Shown here: in pieces, positions 7,021 through 14,296 of the stretch | Numbering within the stretch: the first letter of the stretch is position 1 | Layout: each line of letters starts with the position of its first letter | Assembly: GCA_036677645.1 (NCBI GenBank) | Contig: JAVBWB010000007.1 | Location: 3,023 to 67,022, forward strand | Source: RPRC01 sp036677645 | GTDB lineage: Bacteria; Desulfobacterota; Desulfuromonadia; Geobacterales; Geobacteraceae | Direction: 5' to 3' | Length of the DNA stretch: 64,000 bases | Made by a program: the position numbers and the translations under genes | The notes under the pieces: generated by a model | What the model was told of the DNA's origin: nothing | The model's input: only the letters and a program-made list of their open reading frames with translations | Databases searched by the model: none

Positions 7021-9739
7021 GTTCCCCTTCCTTCAAGCGATAGGTCAGCCTGCCGTTTATTGCCGATACCGGGACCAGAGCCCTGTTTCCCGAAAAGACG
7101 GTGCAGCGCCCGGCATTTTCCATCACCAGTTCCATTGCCGTCATGCCGGTGACGGTGAAGGACACGCCCCGCCCGTTCCGCGCAAATTTCGAGAGCGATC
7201 CGTTCACGCGGGAAACGTACGGTTTGCCGTCCGCTTTCTCTCGCAACCTGATCTCCGCCATCCCCCCCGGACCGAGGTGGACGTACCGCTCCCCGTTATG
7301 TTCATTAAAACCTGCAATATTCGCGCCGGCATCGAGCTGCGGAAAACCCATGGCGGACGGGAGACGCAGTTCCCGGAGAGCCCCCCCGTTCCTGACCAGC
7401 CATCCGTCGAACGTGCGCGCAACCACCGTCCGGTTGAAATCAAGCACCTTCTCCGCGTAATCCGAAGCGTAAATGCTGTTGAGACGCTGGCCGGCGGCCC
7501 AGGAATGGACCTTGTCCAGGGCTGCCAGGGACGCCTGCTTGGTGGCTGAATAGAAATGGTAATAGATGTCGACCGGCTTGAGACGCCGCGGGCTGTCGGT
7601 AAGCCTGAAAGTTTCCAGCACCCTGCCGTAGCCGGCGAAGCCGCTCGTCCAGAGGTTCGTGTAAACGTTCTCGTTCTCGTTGGGGGCGAATACCTGGAAC
7701 CGGCCGCCACGCTCGATGCCCAGGGGGCCGACCGCGGTGAGGGAGCGGTACGACTCCGTCATCAGGGTGTTGCCGCCATTGATGTTGTCCACCCCGGCGC
7801 GGTAGGCTGCCGCGACCGCCTCGCCGGGCGGGTTGCAGTCTCCGGTCCAGTGGAACATCCTCGCCTTCTTGCCGGCGGGGAGGAGCCGACGGTTGATGTA
7901 GTCCAGGGACCCGGCGATCTCGTCTTCCAGGTTGAAGCGGTAGCCGGGAATCTTCAGATGGTATGCCCCGGCGGCAGTGGATGGGTCCGGCTGCCACCTG
8001 AAGGGATGGGAAAAGCTGTGGCTCGCCGCCTCGACCCAGGGAAGCGCGAAGATCTTCCTGGCGAAATCCTCGTATTCCCGTGACCGGTCGGGATACAGGC
8101 CGTTGGGGGCCGTGATGCCGGTGATCAGGGAAACCGTGACCGGAATCCGGTATTTTTCCAGCACCCTGCTGCGCAATTCCTGCGCGGCGTATCCGCCGCC
8201 CGGCCATTCGGAACGGCTCTCGAAACCGTCCCCGTCAACATGGGAAAGGAGCAGGCGGGCGCCGTTCTCGGTCGTGGTGTCCGGCGCGGGAGCCTGGGGA
8301 AGCCGGAACGCTTCCCGGAAAAACCGGAAGGGGTCCACCACCCAGGCGGTCCGTTCGTCCAGGACCGGCCCCAAGACGAAGGGATACAGCGCGTACCCCC
8401 CCCAGGAAGCGATGCCCGCCATCTCCGAAACCGCGCCCTGGCGGTCGGCGATTTTCAGCAGCACGTTCCCCACCTTCAGGGCGACCGGCTGGAATGCGTC
8501 CGGCAGGGGAACCGGAGGCGTCTCGAAACCCATCATGGCGCTCTTCTCCAGGACGCGGAACGGCGGTTGGGGCGTGCCCATTACCGGGGACGTCAATCCC
8601 ATCCCCGTCGGAAAGCCGGCAACCGGCATGCCGAAGGACTCGAGAAACGCCACCTTGACCCCTTCGCGGACGGTTTTCGCCAGCCAATCCCCGAAACCGG
8701 GGCCGGCCGATTTTTCCGTGAACGGCCAGACCACGACCCCCGCGTAGCGTCCCTCCATGATCAGGTCGGGAAGTGGCCGGCGCATGTCGCGCAGCTCGAC
8801 GGTGTACCCCAGGTGGTTCAGCGGCATGACGGCAAAGCGGTGGATTTTCAATTCGCTCGGCTCCGCCGCCTCCCGGCCGTCGTACAGGCCCAGGATCCTG
8901 CGGGGGACCACCTCGACCGAACCCACTCCCAAGGTCGCCAGGTCCTTGTCGGCCACCCAGGGGATGAACCCCTGCCGCCTGATCCTGTCCGCGATCTCGC
9001 GGGCCTGCGGCCGGTTGCCCGGCGGGAGGTACTCTATGGCGATGACGGGCAGGCCCAGCTCCCGCACCCGCCTCAATTTGGCCAGGAGCCAGGCGCTCTC
9101 CTTTTCCGGGACGTCGTGGTACCCGCCGATTTCCGGGCTGTATCCCTTGTACAGCGACTCCGCCGCCACGGCGAAAACCTGGGGGCGGACGCGGTCGAAC
9201 ACCTCGAAGCCCCGGTTGAGGATCAGCCGCGCGCCGGGCCACCTTGCCTTGAGTTCCCGGATGATCGCAACGATCCCCTGTTCCATTGCGGCATGGCGTT
9301 CCTGCTTTGCCGCCAGCTGGTAGGAATCCAGGGTGTCGAGGAAAAAGCCCCGGTAGCCCGCCTCCCAGAGGGGAGCGACCACCTCGTCCAGGAAGAAACG
9401 CTGCCAGCCCGGGTCGGAAACGTCCATGACCCTGCTCCCCCAGCCCTTGTTCGCGCCCATCACCCAGCGGCCGGCAAGCTTTTTTTCATAAGCGGCGCCT
9501 GCGTCGGTTTCCCCCACGCTTGCATAGGCGAACAGCTCGCTGCCCCCGCTGCCGTACGACGGCGGCGCAAGCCCGCTGCCCGGGTCCACGACGACGATGT
9601 CGAAAGCCTTCAGCTCATCGGCGGGAGGATTGTTGCCGTAGAAAAAAGCCACCGACGGGTCCGCGGAATAGGATGAAGCCGCCATCAGCAGGAACAGCGG
9701 GATCAGCAGCATGACAACGCCCGGAATTCTCGGAACCAT
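6992..9739 (-). CDS. pelA: PelA, bifunctional Pel hydrolase and deacetylase
   Basis: A 915-residue periplasmic enzyme. Known PelA cuts Pel with an N-terminal glycoside hydrolase domain and removes acetyl groups with a CE4-like domain. A signal sequence (about residues 1-25) is followed by the hydrolase barrel (about 28-285), with candidate acidic residues D135, D138, E193 and E236. A reductase/amidotransferase-like linker precedes the deacetylase, which carries HVDGDG (residues 500-505) and SHSFSHP (573-579). D502, D504, H574 and H578 are spaced as in the Pseudomonas metal and base residues. The ATG at 9739 is preferred over an upstream in-frame ATG because GGGAGAG lies just before it and it begins the signal peptide. 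First gene of the pel operon. Confidence 0.93.
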   Translation of the reverse strand: MVPRIPGVVMLLIPLFLLMAASSYSADPSVAFFYGNNPPADELKAFDIVVVDPGSGLAPPSYGSGGSELFAYASVGETDAGAAYEKKLAGRWVMGANKGWGSRVMDVSDPGWQRFFLDEVVAPLWEAGYRGFFLDTLDSYQLAAKQERHAAMEQGIVAIIRELKARWPGARLILNRGFEVFDRVRPQVFAVAAESLYKGYSPEIGGYHDVPEKESAWLLAKLRRVRELGLPVIAIEYLPPGNRPQAREIADRIRRQGFIPWVADKDLATLGVGSVEVVPRRILGLYDGREAAEPSELKIHRFAVMPLNHLGYTVELRDMRRPLPDLIMEGRYAGVVVWPFTEKSAGPGFGDWLAKTVREGVKVAFLESFGMPVAGFPTGMGLTSPVMGTPQPPFRVLEKSAMMGFETPPVPLPDAFQPVALKVGNVLLKIADRQGAVSEMAGIASWGGYALYPFVLGPVLDERTAWVVDPFRFFREAFRLPQAPAPDTTTENGARLLLSHVDGDGFESRSEWPGGGYAAQELRSRVLEKYRIPVTVSLITGITAPNGLYPDRSREYEDFARKIFALPWVEAASHSFSHPFRWQPDPSTAAGAYHLKIPGYRFNLEDEIAGSLDYINRRLLPAGKKARMFHWTGDCNPPGEAVAAAYRAGVDNINGGNTLMTESYRSLTAVGPLGIERGGRFQVFAPNENENVYTNLWTSGFAGYGRVLETFRLTDSPRRLKPVDIYYHFYSATKQASLAALDKVHSWAAGQRLNSIYASDYAEKVLDFNRTVVARTFDGWLVRNGGALRELRLPSAMGFPQLDAGANIAGFNEHNGERYVHLGPGGMAEIRLREKADGKPYVSRVNGSLSKFARNGRGVSFTVTGMTAMELVMENAGRCTVFSGNRALVPVSAINGRLTYRLKEGEHALKAECGK

Positions 9740-9811
9740 ATATTCTCTCCCAGCATAAATGGCGCAATTGACTAGGCCACACTCAAGAAGAAACGATTCA
9801 TGTGTATGGTT

Positions 9812-9848
9812 ATTATAGCAGCGCATTAAAATTGCAAGTAAAATTTTA
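9812..9848 (-). promoter_or_regulatory. Candidate pelA promoter with overlapping inverted repeat
   Basis: On the minus strand a perfect -10 hexamer, TATAAT, lies at 9817-9812. A TTGCAA at 9837-9832 is only 14 bp away, so the -35 element is uncertain. The inverted repeat TAAAATT (9827-9833) / AATTTTA (9842-9848) covers the -35 zone and could be an operator. The leader to the pelA ATG would be about 65 nt. The -10 hexamer is seen directly; promoter function is inferred. Confidence 0.4.
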
Positions 9849-9981
9849 CCAACCTTGCCAGGCTATTCAAGTTTCCCTAATCCTCGAACAAGACACATTC
9901 AGGGATCATGGACAGACGTTTACACGAAGTCACAATCACGACGGAAAACAGCTTTCAGGACATTTCACCATGCCATCAATC

Positions 9982-10010
9982 TTGTTTCTTGCACCGCAAT
10001 GTGTTAGATA
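9982..10010 (+). promoter_or_regulatory. Candidate promoter for the aminotransferase gene
   Basis: TTGTTT (9982-9987), a 17-bp spacer and TAGATA (10005-10010) form a plausible sigma70 promoter about 57 bp upstream of the ATG at 10067. Each hexamer departs from consensus at two or more positions, so this is a weak call. Confidence 0.3.
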
Positions 10011-10066
10011 ATTTCTGTTCGGAATTTTCGCATGAAAACTTAATACCTCATCAAGGAGCGCCTGCC

Positions 10067-11254
10067 ATGCCCATATCTGACAAGATCGCCGGCTTCATTG
10101 AAAAAGCTTCATGGATAAGGAAGATGTTCGAGGAAGGGGAGCGCATGCGCGGCATTCACGGCGCCGAGAACGTATTCGATTTCACCCTGGGCAACCCGAA
10201 CGTCGAGCCGCCCGATGAATTCGGCAAGGCGTTCCGCGAACTGGCGGCACATCCCATCCCGGGAATGCACCGCTACATGAGCAACGCGGGATACGATGAA
10301 ACCAGGCAGTCGGTTGCGGCGGTCCTGGCGGAAAAATCGGGGCTGCCGGTGACCGGGGGGCACGTCATCATGACCTGCGGCGCCAGCGGCGCCCTGAACG
10401 TGGCGCTGAAGACCATCCTCAACCGGGGCGACGAGGTGATCATCCTCACCCCCTTCTTCGTCGAGTACAAGTTCTACATCGACAATCACGGCGGCGTGCC
10501 GGTGGAGGTCTGGACAGACCGCGAAACTTTCCAGCTGAATCTCACCGCCATCGAGAACGCAATCAACCCGAAGACACGGGCCATCATCATCTGTTCGCCC
10601 AACAACCCCACTGGCGTCATCTATCCGGCCGAAAGCCTGAAAAAGCTGGGCGACCTCCTGCGCCGCAAGGAAAAGGAGCTGTCACGGCAGATCCTGGTAA
10701 TCTCGGACGAACCGTACGCACGCATCTCCTACGACGGCAAGGGAGTGCCCAACATCTTCCCGCACGTGGACAATTCGGTCATAGTGACTTCCTACAGCAA
10801 GGATCTGGCCCTTCCCGGAGAGCGCATCGGCTACCTGGCAGCCAATCCCCGCATGAACGGCGTGGATGTTTTCATGGGAGGCGCGACGTTCTCCAACCGC
10901 GTGCTGGGCTTCGTCAATGCGCCGGCCCTGATGCAGCGGCTTGTCACCGATCTGCAGCGCGTCACGGTCAACATCGACGAATACAGGGAAAAAAGGGACA
11001 TCCTCTATGACAGCCTGACCGGCATGGGTTTCCGGATGATCAAACCGGACGGAGCATTCTACTTTTTCCCGAAGTCCCCGGTCGCGGACGACATCAAGTT
11101 CGTCAAGCTCGCCCTCAAGCACCACATCCTGCTGGTGCCCGGAACCGGCTTCGGCGCGCCCGGCCACTTCCGCATCGCCTACTGCGTCGACAGGGACATG
11201 ATCGAGCGCAGCCTTCCCGCATGGAGGAACCTGGCGAAAGAGGCCGGCATGTAG
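10067..11254 (+). CDS. PLP-dependent class I/II aminotransferase
   Basis: A 395-residue fold-type I aminotransferase, probably acting on an amino acid and a 2-oxo acid in the cytoplasm. The N-terminal FDFTLGNPNVEPP region is the substrate-entry motif of the AspC/AlaT-like group. CSPNNPTG and SDEPY contact the cofactor, and SYSKDLALPGERIGY contains the PLP-binding lysine, K245. The ATG at 10067 follows AAGGAG at 10053-10058 with good spacing. An in-frame upstream extension starts in AT-rich DNA without a ribosome site and was rejected. It stands alone: pelA diverges on the left and a terminator follows. Substrate cannot be told from sequence. Confidence 0.88.
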   Translation: MPISDKIAGFIEKASWIRKMFEEGERMRGIHGAENVFDFTLGNPNVEPPDEFGKAFRELAAHPIPGMHRYMSNAGYDETRQSVAAVLAEKSGLPVTGGHVIMTCGASGALNVALKTILNRGDEVIILTPFFVEYKFYIDNHGGVPVEVWTDRETFQLNLTAIENAINPKTRAIIICSPNNPTGVIYPAESLKKLGDLLRRKEKELSRQILVISDEPYARISYDGKGVPNIFPHVDNSVIVTSYSKDLALPGERIGYLAANPRMNGVDVFMGGATFSNRVLGFVNAPALMQRLVTDLQRVTVNIDEYREKRDILYDSLTGMGFRMIKPDGAFYFFPKSPVADDIKFVKLALKHHILLVPGTGFGAPGHFRIAYCVDRDMIERSLPAWRNLAKEAGM

Positions 11255-11304
11255 ACAGCTTCCATCCGGGAGCATGTCATCGGCCGTACTCTGCAGACGA
11301 ACAG

Positions 11305-11335
11305 AAAAAGGGGACCGTAACCGGCCCCCTTTTTT
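11305..11335. terminator. Rho-independent terminator, probably bidirectional
   Basis: A-run, GGGG...CCCCC stem and T-run: AAAAAGGGG pairs with CCCCCTTTTTT around a short CCG/CGG-containing loop. It lies about 50 bp after the aminotransferase stop and about 27 bp after the convergent radical SAM gene, so it can serve both. Confidence 0.85.
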
Positions 11336-11361
11336 ACGGCTTGTTTGCCCTGTGCCCGCCT

Positions 11362-12762
11362 TCACTGCAGACAGTTGAACAGCCCCATGCACCAGAAGCA
11401 GTCGCCGCACGGAACCTGGTTGACGAAACAGTCGTGGGTGAATTCCTCGTTGTAGAGGTACTCGCACGGGACCAGGTTGCAGTTGGAGCAGAACGGATAG
11501 TCGTGGCGCAGCACTTCTTCCCTGAACGACCTGAATTCCCGGCTATTCCAGATTTCCTTGATCCCTTGTTCCGCCAGAGAGCCGAACACGCGGGTAGTGA
11601 CGTACTTCTTGCGGCCGGAGAAATGGCAGCTGAATTTGTGCCACAGGAAATAGCAGTTATGGACCCCGCCGTCCCAGGAAACGAACGCGCTCCCGCGGTC
11701 CACGAAGTCGCAGCGCCGGTCGCCCTTGGGGTTGATCTGCGGCAGCGTCAGCTCGATGCCGGCTTCCGCCGCGATGCCCCGGGCGTCGGCAAATATCCCG
11801 TCCATGACCGCCTCCCACGACTCGTCCCGGTCGAGCAGGTTGCGCATGTTGATGAAGAGCTCCCGGGCGCTCGCCTCCGCCTGCATCTCGGCGACGAAAT
11901 CGACGATGCGCTGCTCCTCCGGCGTCCTGAGGTAGTTCCACATGGTCTTGAAATAGTGGCGCAGGTCGATGCCTTCCGCATCCGCCCGCTCCTTCCACGG
12001 CTTGAAGAATTCGATTGCCTCGTCGGTGTTGGCGTCATAGGCCACCTTGGAAACATGCCCGGCATCATAGGGGAGAAGATGGGTGACGATGGCAAATTCG
12101 ACCCCCCGTTCAGCTGCCCAGCGGAGCGCGGAAGGCAACTCTCGGGCGTTATCCTTCATCAGCACGAACTCCAGGCCCACCCGCGGCGCCGACGAGCCGG
12201 TTCTTTCCTTCGCTGCCCTGAGAGCCGCCAGGGCCCGCTCCAGGTCCAGCACCTCGCCCCCTTCACGGATCTTGCGGAAAGTGTCAGGGCACACCGAGTC
12301 CAGCGACAGGCAGATCCTGTCCAGGCCGGCTTCAGCCAGCGAGAGGGCGCGGCCTTCGTCCAGGAGGAGGCCGTTGCTCTGGAAGCCCACCCAGCTGCCG
12401 GCCGGCATGAGCGCCTTGGCGCGGCGGATGAACTCCTCCAGCAGCGGATGGAGCAGGGGCTCGCCGATCCCGTTGAGGACCAACGCCTCCGCATGGGGTA
12501 GAGCGGGCGCCAGCGCTTCGAAGGTTTCCAGGGAAAGGTCGCCGTCGATCAGGCCGTTGTCGCCGGCCTGCTTCACGCACATGGAGCACCGCAGGTTGCA
12601 GCGGGTGGTGGTTTCCACGAACAGCCGGGACGGCCATTCGCGAAGGGCCGGATGCGTCTCTCCTTCGGGAGCGGCGATCAGGGAAAGTTTGCGCGGCGGT
12701 TTCGGTTCGAAGACGAAGAAATCCTGGATCGGCCTCACGGCAAGGTTTCTCGAATGGTTCAT
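11362..12762 (-). CDS. Radical SAM/SPASM protein, putative metalloenzyme or peptide maturase
   Basis: A 466-residue radical SAM enzyme. CxxxCxxC at C55, C59 and C62 binds the SAM-cleaving [4Fe-4S] cluster, and NGIGEPLLHP is the SAM-contacting GGEP-type strand. The C-terminal 115 residues hold eleven cysteines, including FCSNC, and end in CGDCFWCMGLFNCLQ, a SPASM-type arrangement for auxiliary clusters. This ending recalls maturases linked to tungsten aldehyde oxidoreductases, but no such oxidoreductase or small precursor peptide is next to it. The ATG at 12762 is chosen because GGAGG (12775-12771) lies 8 nt upstream; a GTG at 12771 would overlap that site. It is monocistronic with a dyad upstream. 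The substrate is unknown. Confidence 0.82.
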   Translation of the reverse strand: MNHSRNLAVRPIQDFFVFEPKPPRKLSLIAAPEGETHPALREWPSRLFVETTTRCNLRCSMCVKQAGDNGLIDGDLSLETFEALAPALPHAEALVLNGIGEPLLHPLLEEFIRRAKALMPAGSWVGFQSNGLLLDEGRALSLAEAGLDRICLSLDSVCPDTFRKIREGGEVLDLERALAALRAAKERTGSSAPRVGLEFVLMKDNARELPSALRWAAERGVEFAIVTHLLPYDAGHVSKVAYDANTDEAIEFFKPWKERADAEGIDLRHYFKTMWNYLRTPEEQRIVDFVAEMQAEASARELFINMRNLLDRDESWEAVMDGIFADARGIAAEAGIELTLPQINPKGDRRCDFVDRGSAFVSWDGGVHNCYFLWHKFSCHFSGRKKYVTTRVFGSLAEQGIKEIWNSREFRSFREEVLRHDYPFCSNCNLVPCEYLYNEEFTHDCFVNQVPCGDCFWCMGLFNCLQ

Positions 12763-12790
12763 GCTTGTCACCTCCGGGTCAAGTGGCTTC

Positions 12791-12832
12791 AGGATAGCCC
12801 CCCCGGGGGAATATGGTTATGACATATGTCAA
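12791..12832 (-). promoter_or_regulatory. CRP/FNR-like dyad and -10 element upstream of the radical SAM gene
   Basis: TGACATATGTCA at 12820-12831 is a perfect 12-bp palindrome with half-sites (TGAC-N4-GTCA) like those used by CRP/FNR-family regulators. On the minus strand a TATCCT -10 lies at 12796-12791. A start site near 12784 would place the dyad centre at about -41.5, the class II activation position. No good -35 is present, which suits an activator-dependent promoter. The regulator is not identified. Confidence 0.5.
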
Positions 12833-12923
12833 GGAACACGATTTTCCAGACCCGTTTCACCCGAAAATCCGGTGGGTTCCAAAGTCTCGCTCTAAATGGA
12901 ACTCTAGAGCTAAGCGGATCAAA

Positions 12924-12965
12924 CCCGCTGCGCCCGCCAAACCGCCCGCTCCGGCACGCAGCGGG
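12924..12965. repeat. Inverted repeat in the radical SAM-HIT gap
   Basis: CCCGCTGCG (12924-12932) and CGCAGCGGG (12957-12965) are perfect 9-bp inverted arms around a 24-nt GC-rich loop. The rest of the 331-bp gap (12763-13093) shows no gene. There is no T-run, so a terminator is unlikely. Confidence 0.45.
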
Positions 12966-13093
12966 CGGCCTTGAAACCCGTTTGACTGAGGCGCTGCCCG
13001 GCGGTATAGTCGGGGCATCATCGTTTCAGCCCAGCGGCACTCGCCTGCCGCATTGATTTGCATGGTACCGAGCAACAGAAAGGGGTCGATCCC

Positions 13094-13528
13094 GTGAACG
13101 ATTTTCAACTCGATCCGCGGCTTGCCGCGGACTGCCGCATCCTGGGAAAAATGGGCAGCTGCCTGGTCCTCCTGATGGACAACTCGCTGGTTCCGTGGTT
13201 CATACTGGTTCCGCTACGCAGCGAAACGGAACTCTGCGACCTCCCCGCTGAAGACCAGTTGTTCGTCCTGGGAGAGGTCAACCTCATGTGCCGCTTTGTC
13301 AGAAGCCACTTCAAGCCGGACAAGGTCAATGTGGCCGCCATCGGCAACGTGGTGAGCCAGCTGCATATTCACGTGATCGGCAGATACCGTGATGATTTCT
13401 GCTGGCCCGGAGTAGTCTGGGGCAGGAAGGAGCGGCAGCCCTATGACGACGAAACGGTGGAGAAACTGGTTTCGGCGCTTGCCGCCGCACTGCCGTCCCG
13501 CTTTTCCAGACGGTTGCCCCGCTCTTGA
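13094..13528 (+). CDS. HIT-domain protein (histidine triad superfamily)
   Basis: A 144-residue nucleotide hydrolase/transferase-like protein. The signature QLHIHVIGRYRDD contains H91 and H93, while the third triad position is I95, as is usual in the proteobacterial HIT-like branch ending in WPGxVWG. I take the GTG at 13094 as start because AAAGGGG (13079-13085) precedes it at good spacing. An in-frame ATG at 13058 has no clear ribosome site and would add twelve residues. It lies alone between the radical SAM gene (divergent) and hsp20, whose promoter overlaps its stop codon. The physiological substrate is not known. Confidence 0.82.
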   Translation: MNDFQLDPRLAADCRILGKMGSCLVLLMDNSLVPWFILVPLRSETELCDLPAEDQLFVLGEVNLMCRFVRSHFKPDKVNVAAIGNVVSQLHIHVIGRYRDDFCWPGVVWGRKERQPYDDETVEKLVSALAAALPSRFSRRLPRS

Positions 13529-13552
13529 CAGCACGGAAAGCATGCTTATATT
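13525..13552 (+). promoter_or_regulatory. sigma70-type promoter of hsp20
   Basis: Consensus TTGACA at 13525-13530, a 16-bp spacer and TATATT at 13547-13552. The -35 overlaps the stop codon of the HIT gene (13526-13528). The leader to the Hsp20 start would be about 50 nt. Confidence 0.65.
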
Positions 13553-13610
13553 TGCATCAGGTTCCGTTTAGACGGCGCTCGACAGGGGAACCAGGAAGGA
13601 GGCGATGGCC

Positions 13611-14114
13611 ATGGCAGACAAGAAAGACCGGGAACTGGTCAAGATGGAACCCAAGGGCCTGAGAAAGGCCGAGTCGGGATTCTTCTCCCCATTCGAAGAG
13701 ATGGAACGGTGGTTCGAAGAGGCTTTCCGGCGTCCGTTCTTCGCTCCCTCATGGATGCCGAGGATGAAATTCCCCGAGGTCGGTTCCATGTATCCGACCG
13801 TCGACATCTTCGAGGACGGGAACAACGTGGTCGTGAAGGCAGAGTTGCCGGGAATGAAGAAAGAGGATATCGAGGTCAACATTTCCGACGACATCATCAC
13901 CATTTCAGGTGAAAAGAAATCGGAAGACAAGGTGGAAAAGAAGGATTACTACCGGCTCGAGCGTTCCTACGGATCCTTCACCCGCACCCTGCAGCTTCCC
14001 GCGGAAACCCGGACCGAAGATGCCAAGGCGAGTTTCAGGGACGGCGTCCTGGAAGTGAGGATTCCCAAGACCGAAACGGCGGTGCAGAACGTCAAGAAAA
14101 TCACCGTCGAATGA
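13611..14114 (+). CDS. Hsp20/alpha-crystallin small heat-shock protein
   Basis: A 167-residue ATP-independent holdase chaperone that binds unfolding proteins in the cytoplasm. A charged and aromatic N-terminal arm (about residues 1-55, PFEEMERWFEEAFRRPF) leads into the alpha-crystallin domain (about 56-150), with VKAELPGMKKEDIEV and the conserved GVLEVRIPK strand near the end. AGGAGG at 13597-13602 is 8 nt from the ATG at 13611 but only 2 nt from an ATG at 13605, so the second is preferred. A strong promoter precedes it and a hairpin follows, so it is probably a single-gene unit. Confidence 0.93.
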   Translation: MADKKDRELVKMEPKGLRKAESGFFSPFEEMERWFEEAFRRPFFAPSWMPRMKFPEVGSMYPTVDIFEDGNNVVVKAELPGMKKEDIEVNISDDIITISGEKKSEDKVEKKDYYRLERSYGSFTRTLQLPAETRTEDAKASFRDGVLEVRIPKTETAVQNVKKITVE

Positions 14115-14131
14115 TAGCGGACCGTGCACTG

Positions 14132-14160
14132 CGGGGACCGGTTCCACTGGTCCCCGTTCT
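14132..14160 (+). terminator. Probable terminator after hsp20
   Basis: Stem CGGGGACC (14132-14139) pairs with GGTCCCCG (14149-14156) around a 9-nt loop, followed by a poor T-rich stretch (TTCTCATTTTC). The stem is strong and the tail weak. Confidence 0.6.
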
Positions 14161-14234
14161 CATTTTCAAACCGCGCCACTCCTGATGCATCCGCAAACCG
14201 CCTGCCGCAAACATTCGTCAAAACTGCAAGTAGA

Positions 14235-14263
14235 TTGACGCAATCCATCCACATTGGTATATT
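14235..14263 (+). promoter_or_regulatory. sigma70-type promoter of tamA-tamB
   Basis: TTGACG at 14235-14240, exactly 17 bp, then TATATT at 14258-14263. The predicted leader to the tamA ATG is about 27 nt. This is one of the best promoter matches in the window. Confidence 0.65.
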
Positions 14264-14296
14264 CCTATATGTTTTTCATGGGGATTCGCGTCGACA

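Larger units (their letters stand above)
9740..10066. other. Divergent intergenic region between pelA and the aminotransferase gene
   Basis: This 327-bp AT-rich gap, unlike the GC-rich flanks, separates two divergent genes. It holds the candidate pelA promoter with an inverted repeat and a candidate promoter for the aminotransferase. No coding frame or structured RNA is convincing. In particular, I see no c-di-GMP riboswitch core ahead of pelA. Confidence 0.6.
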
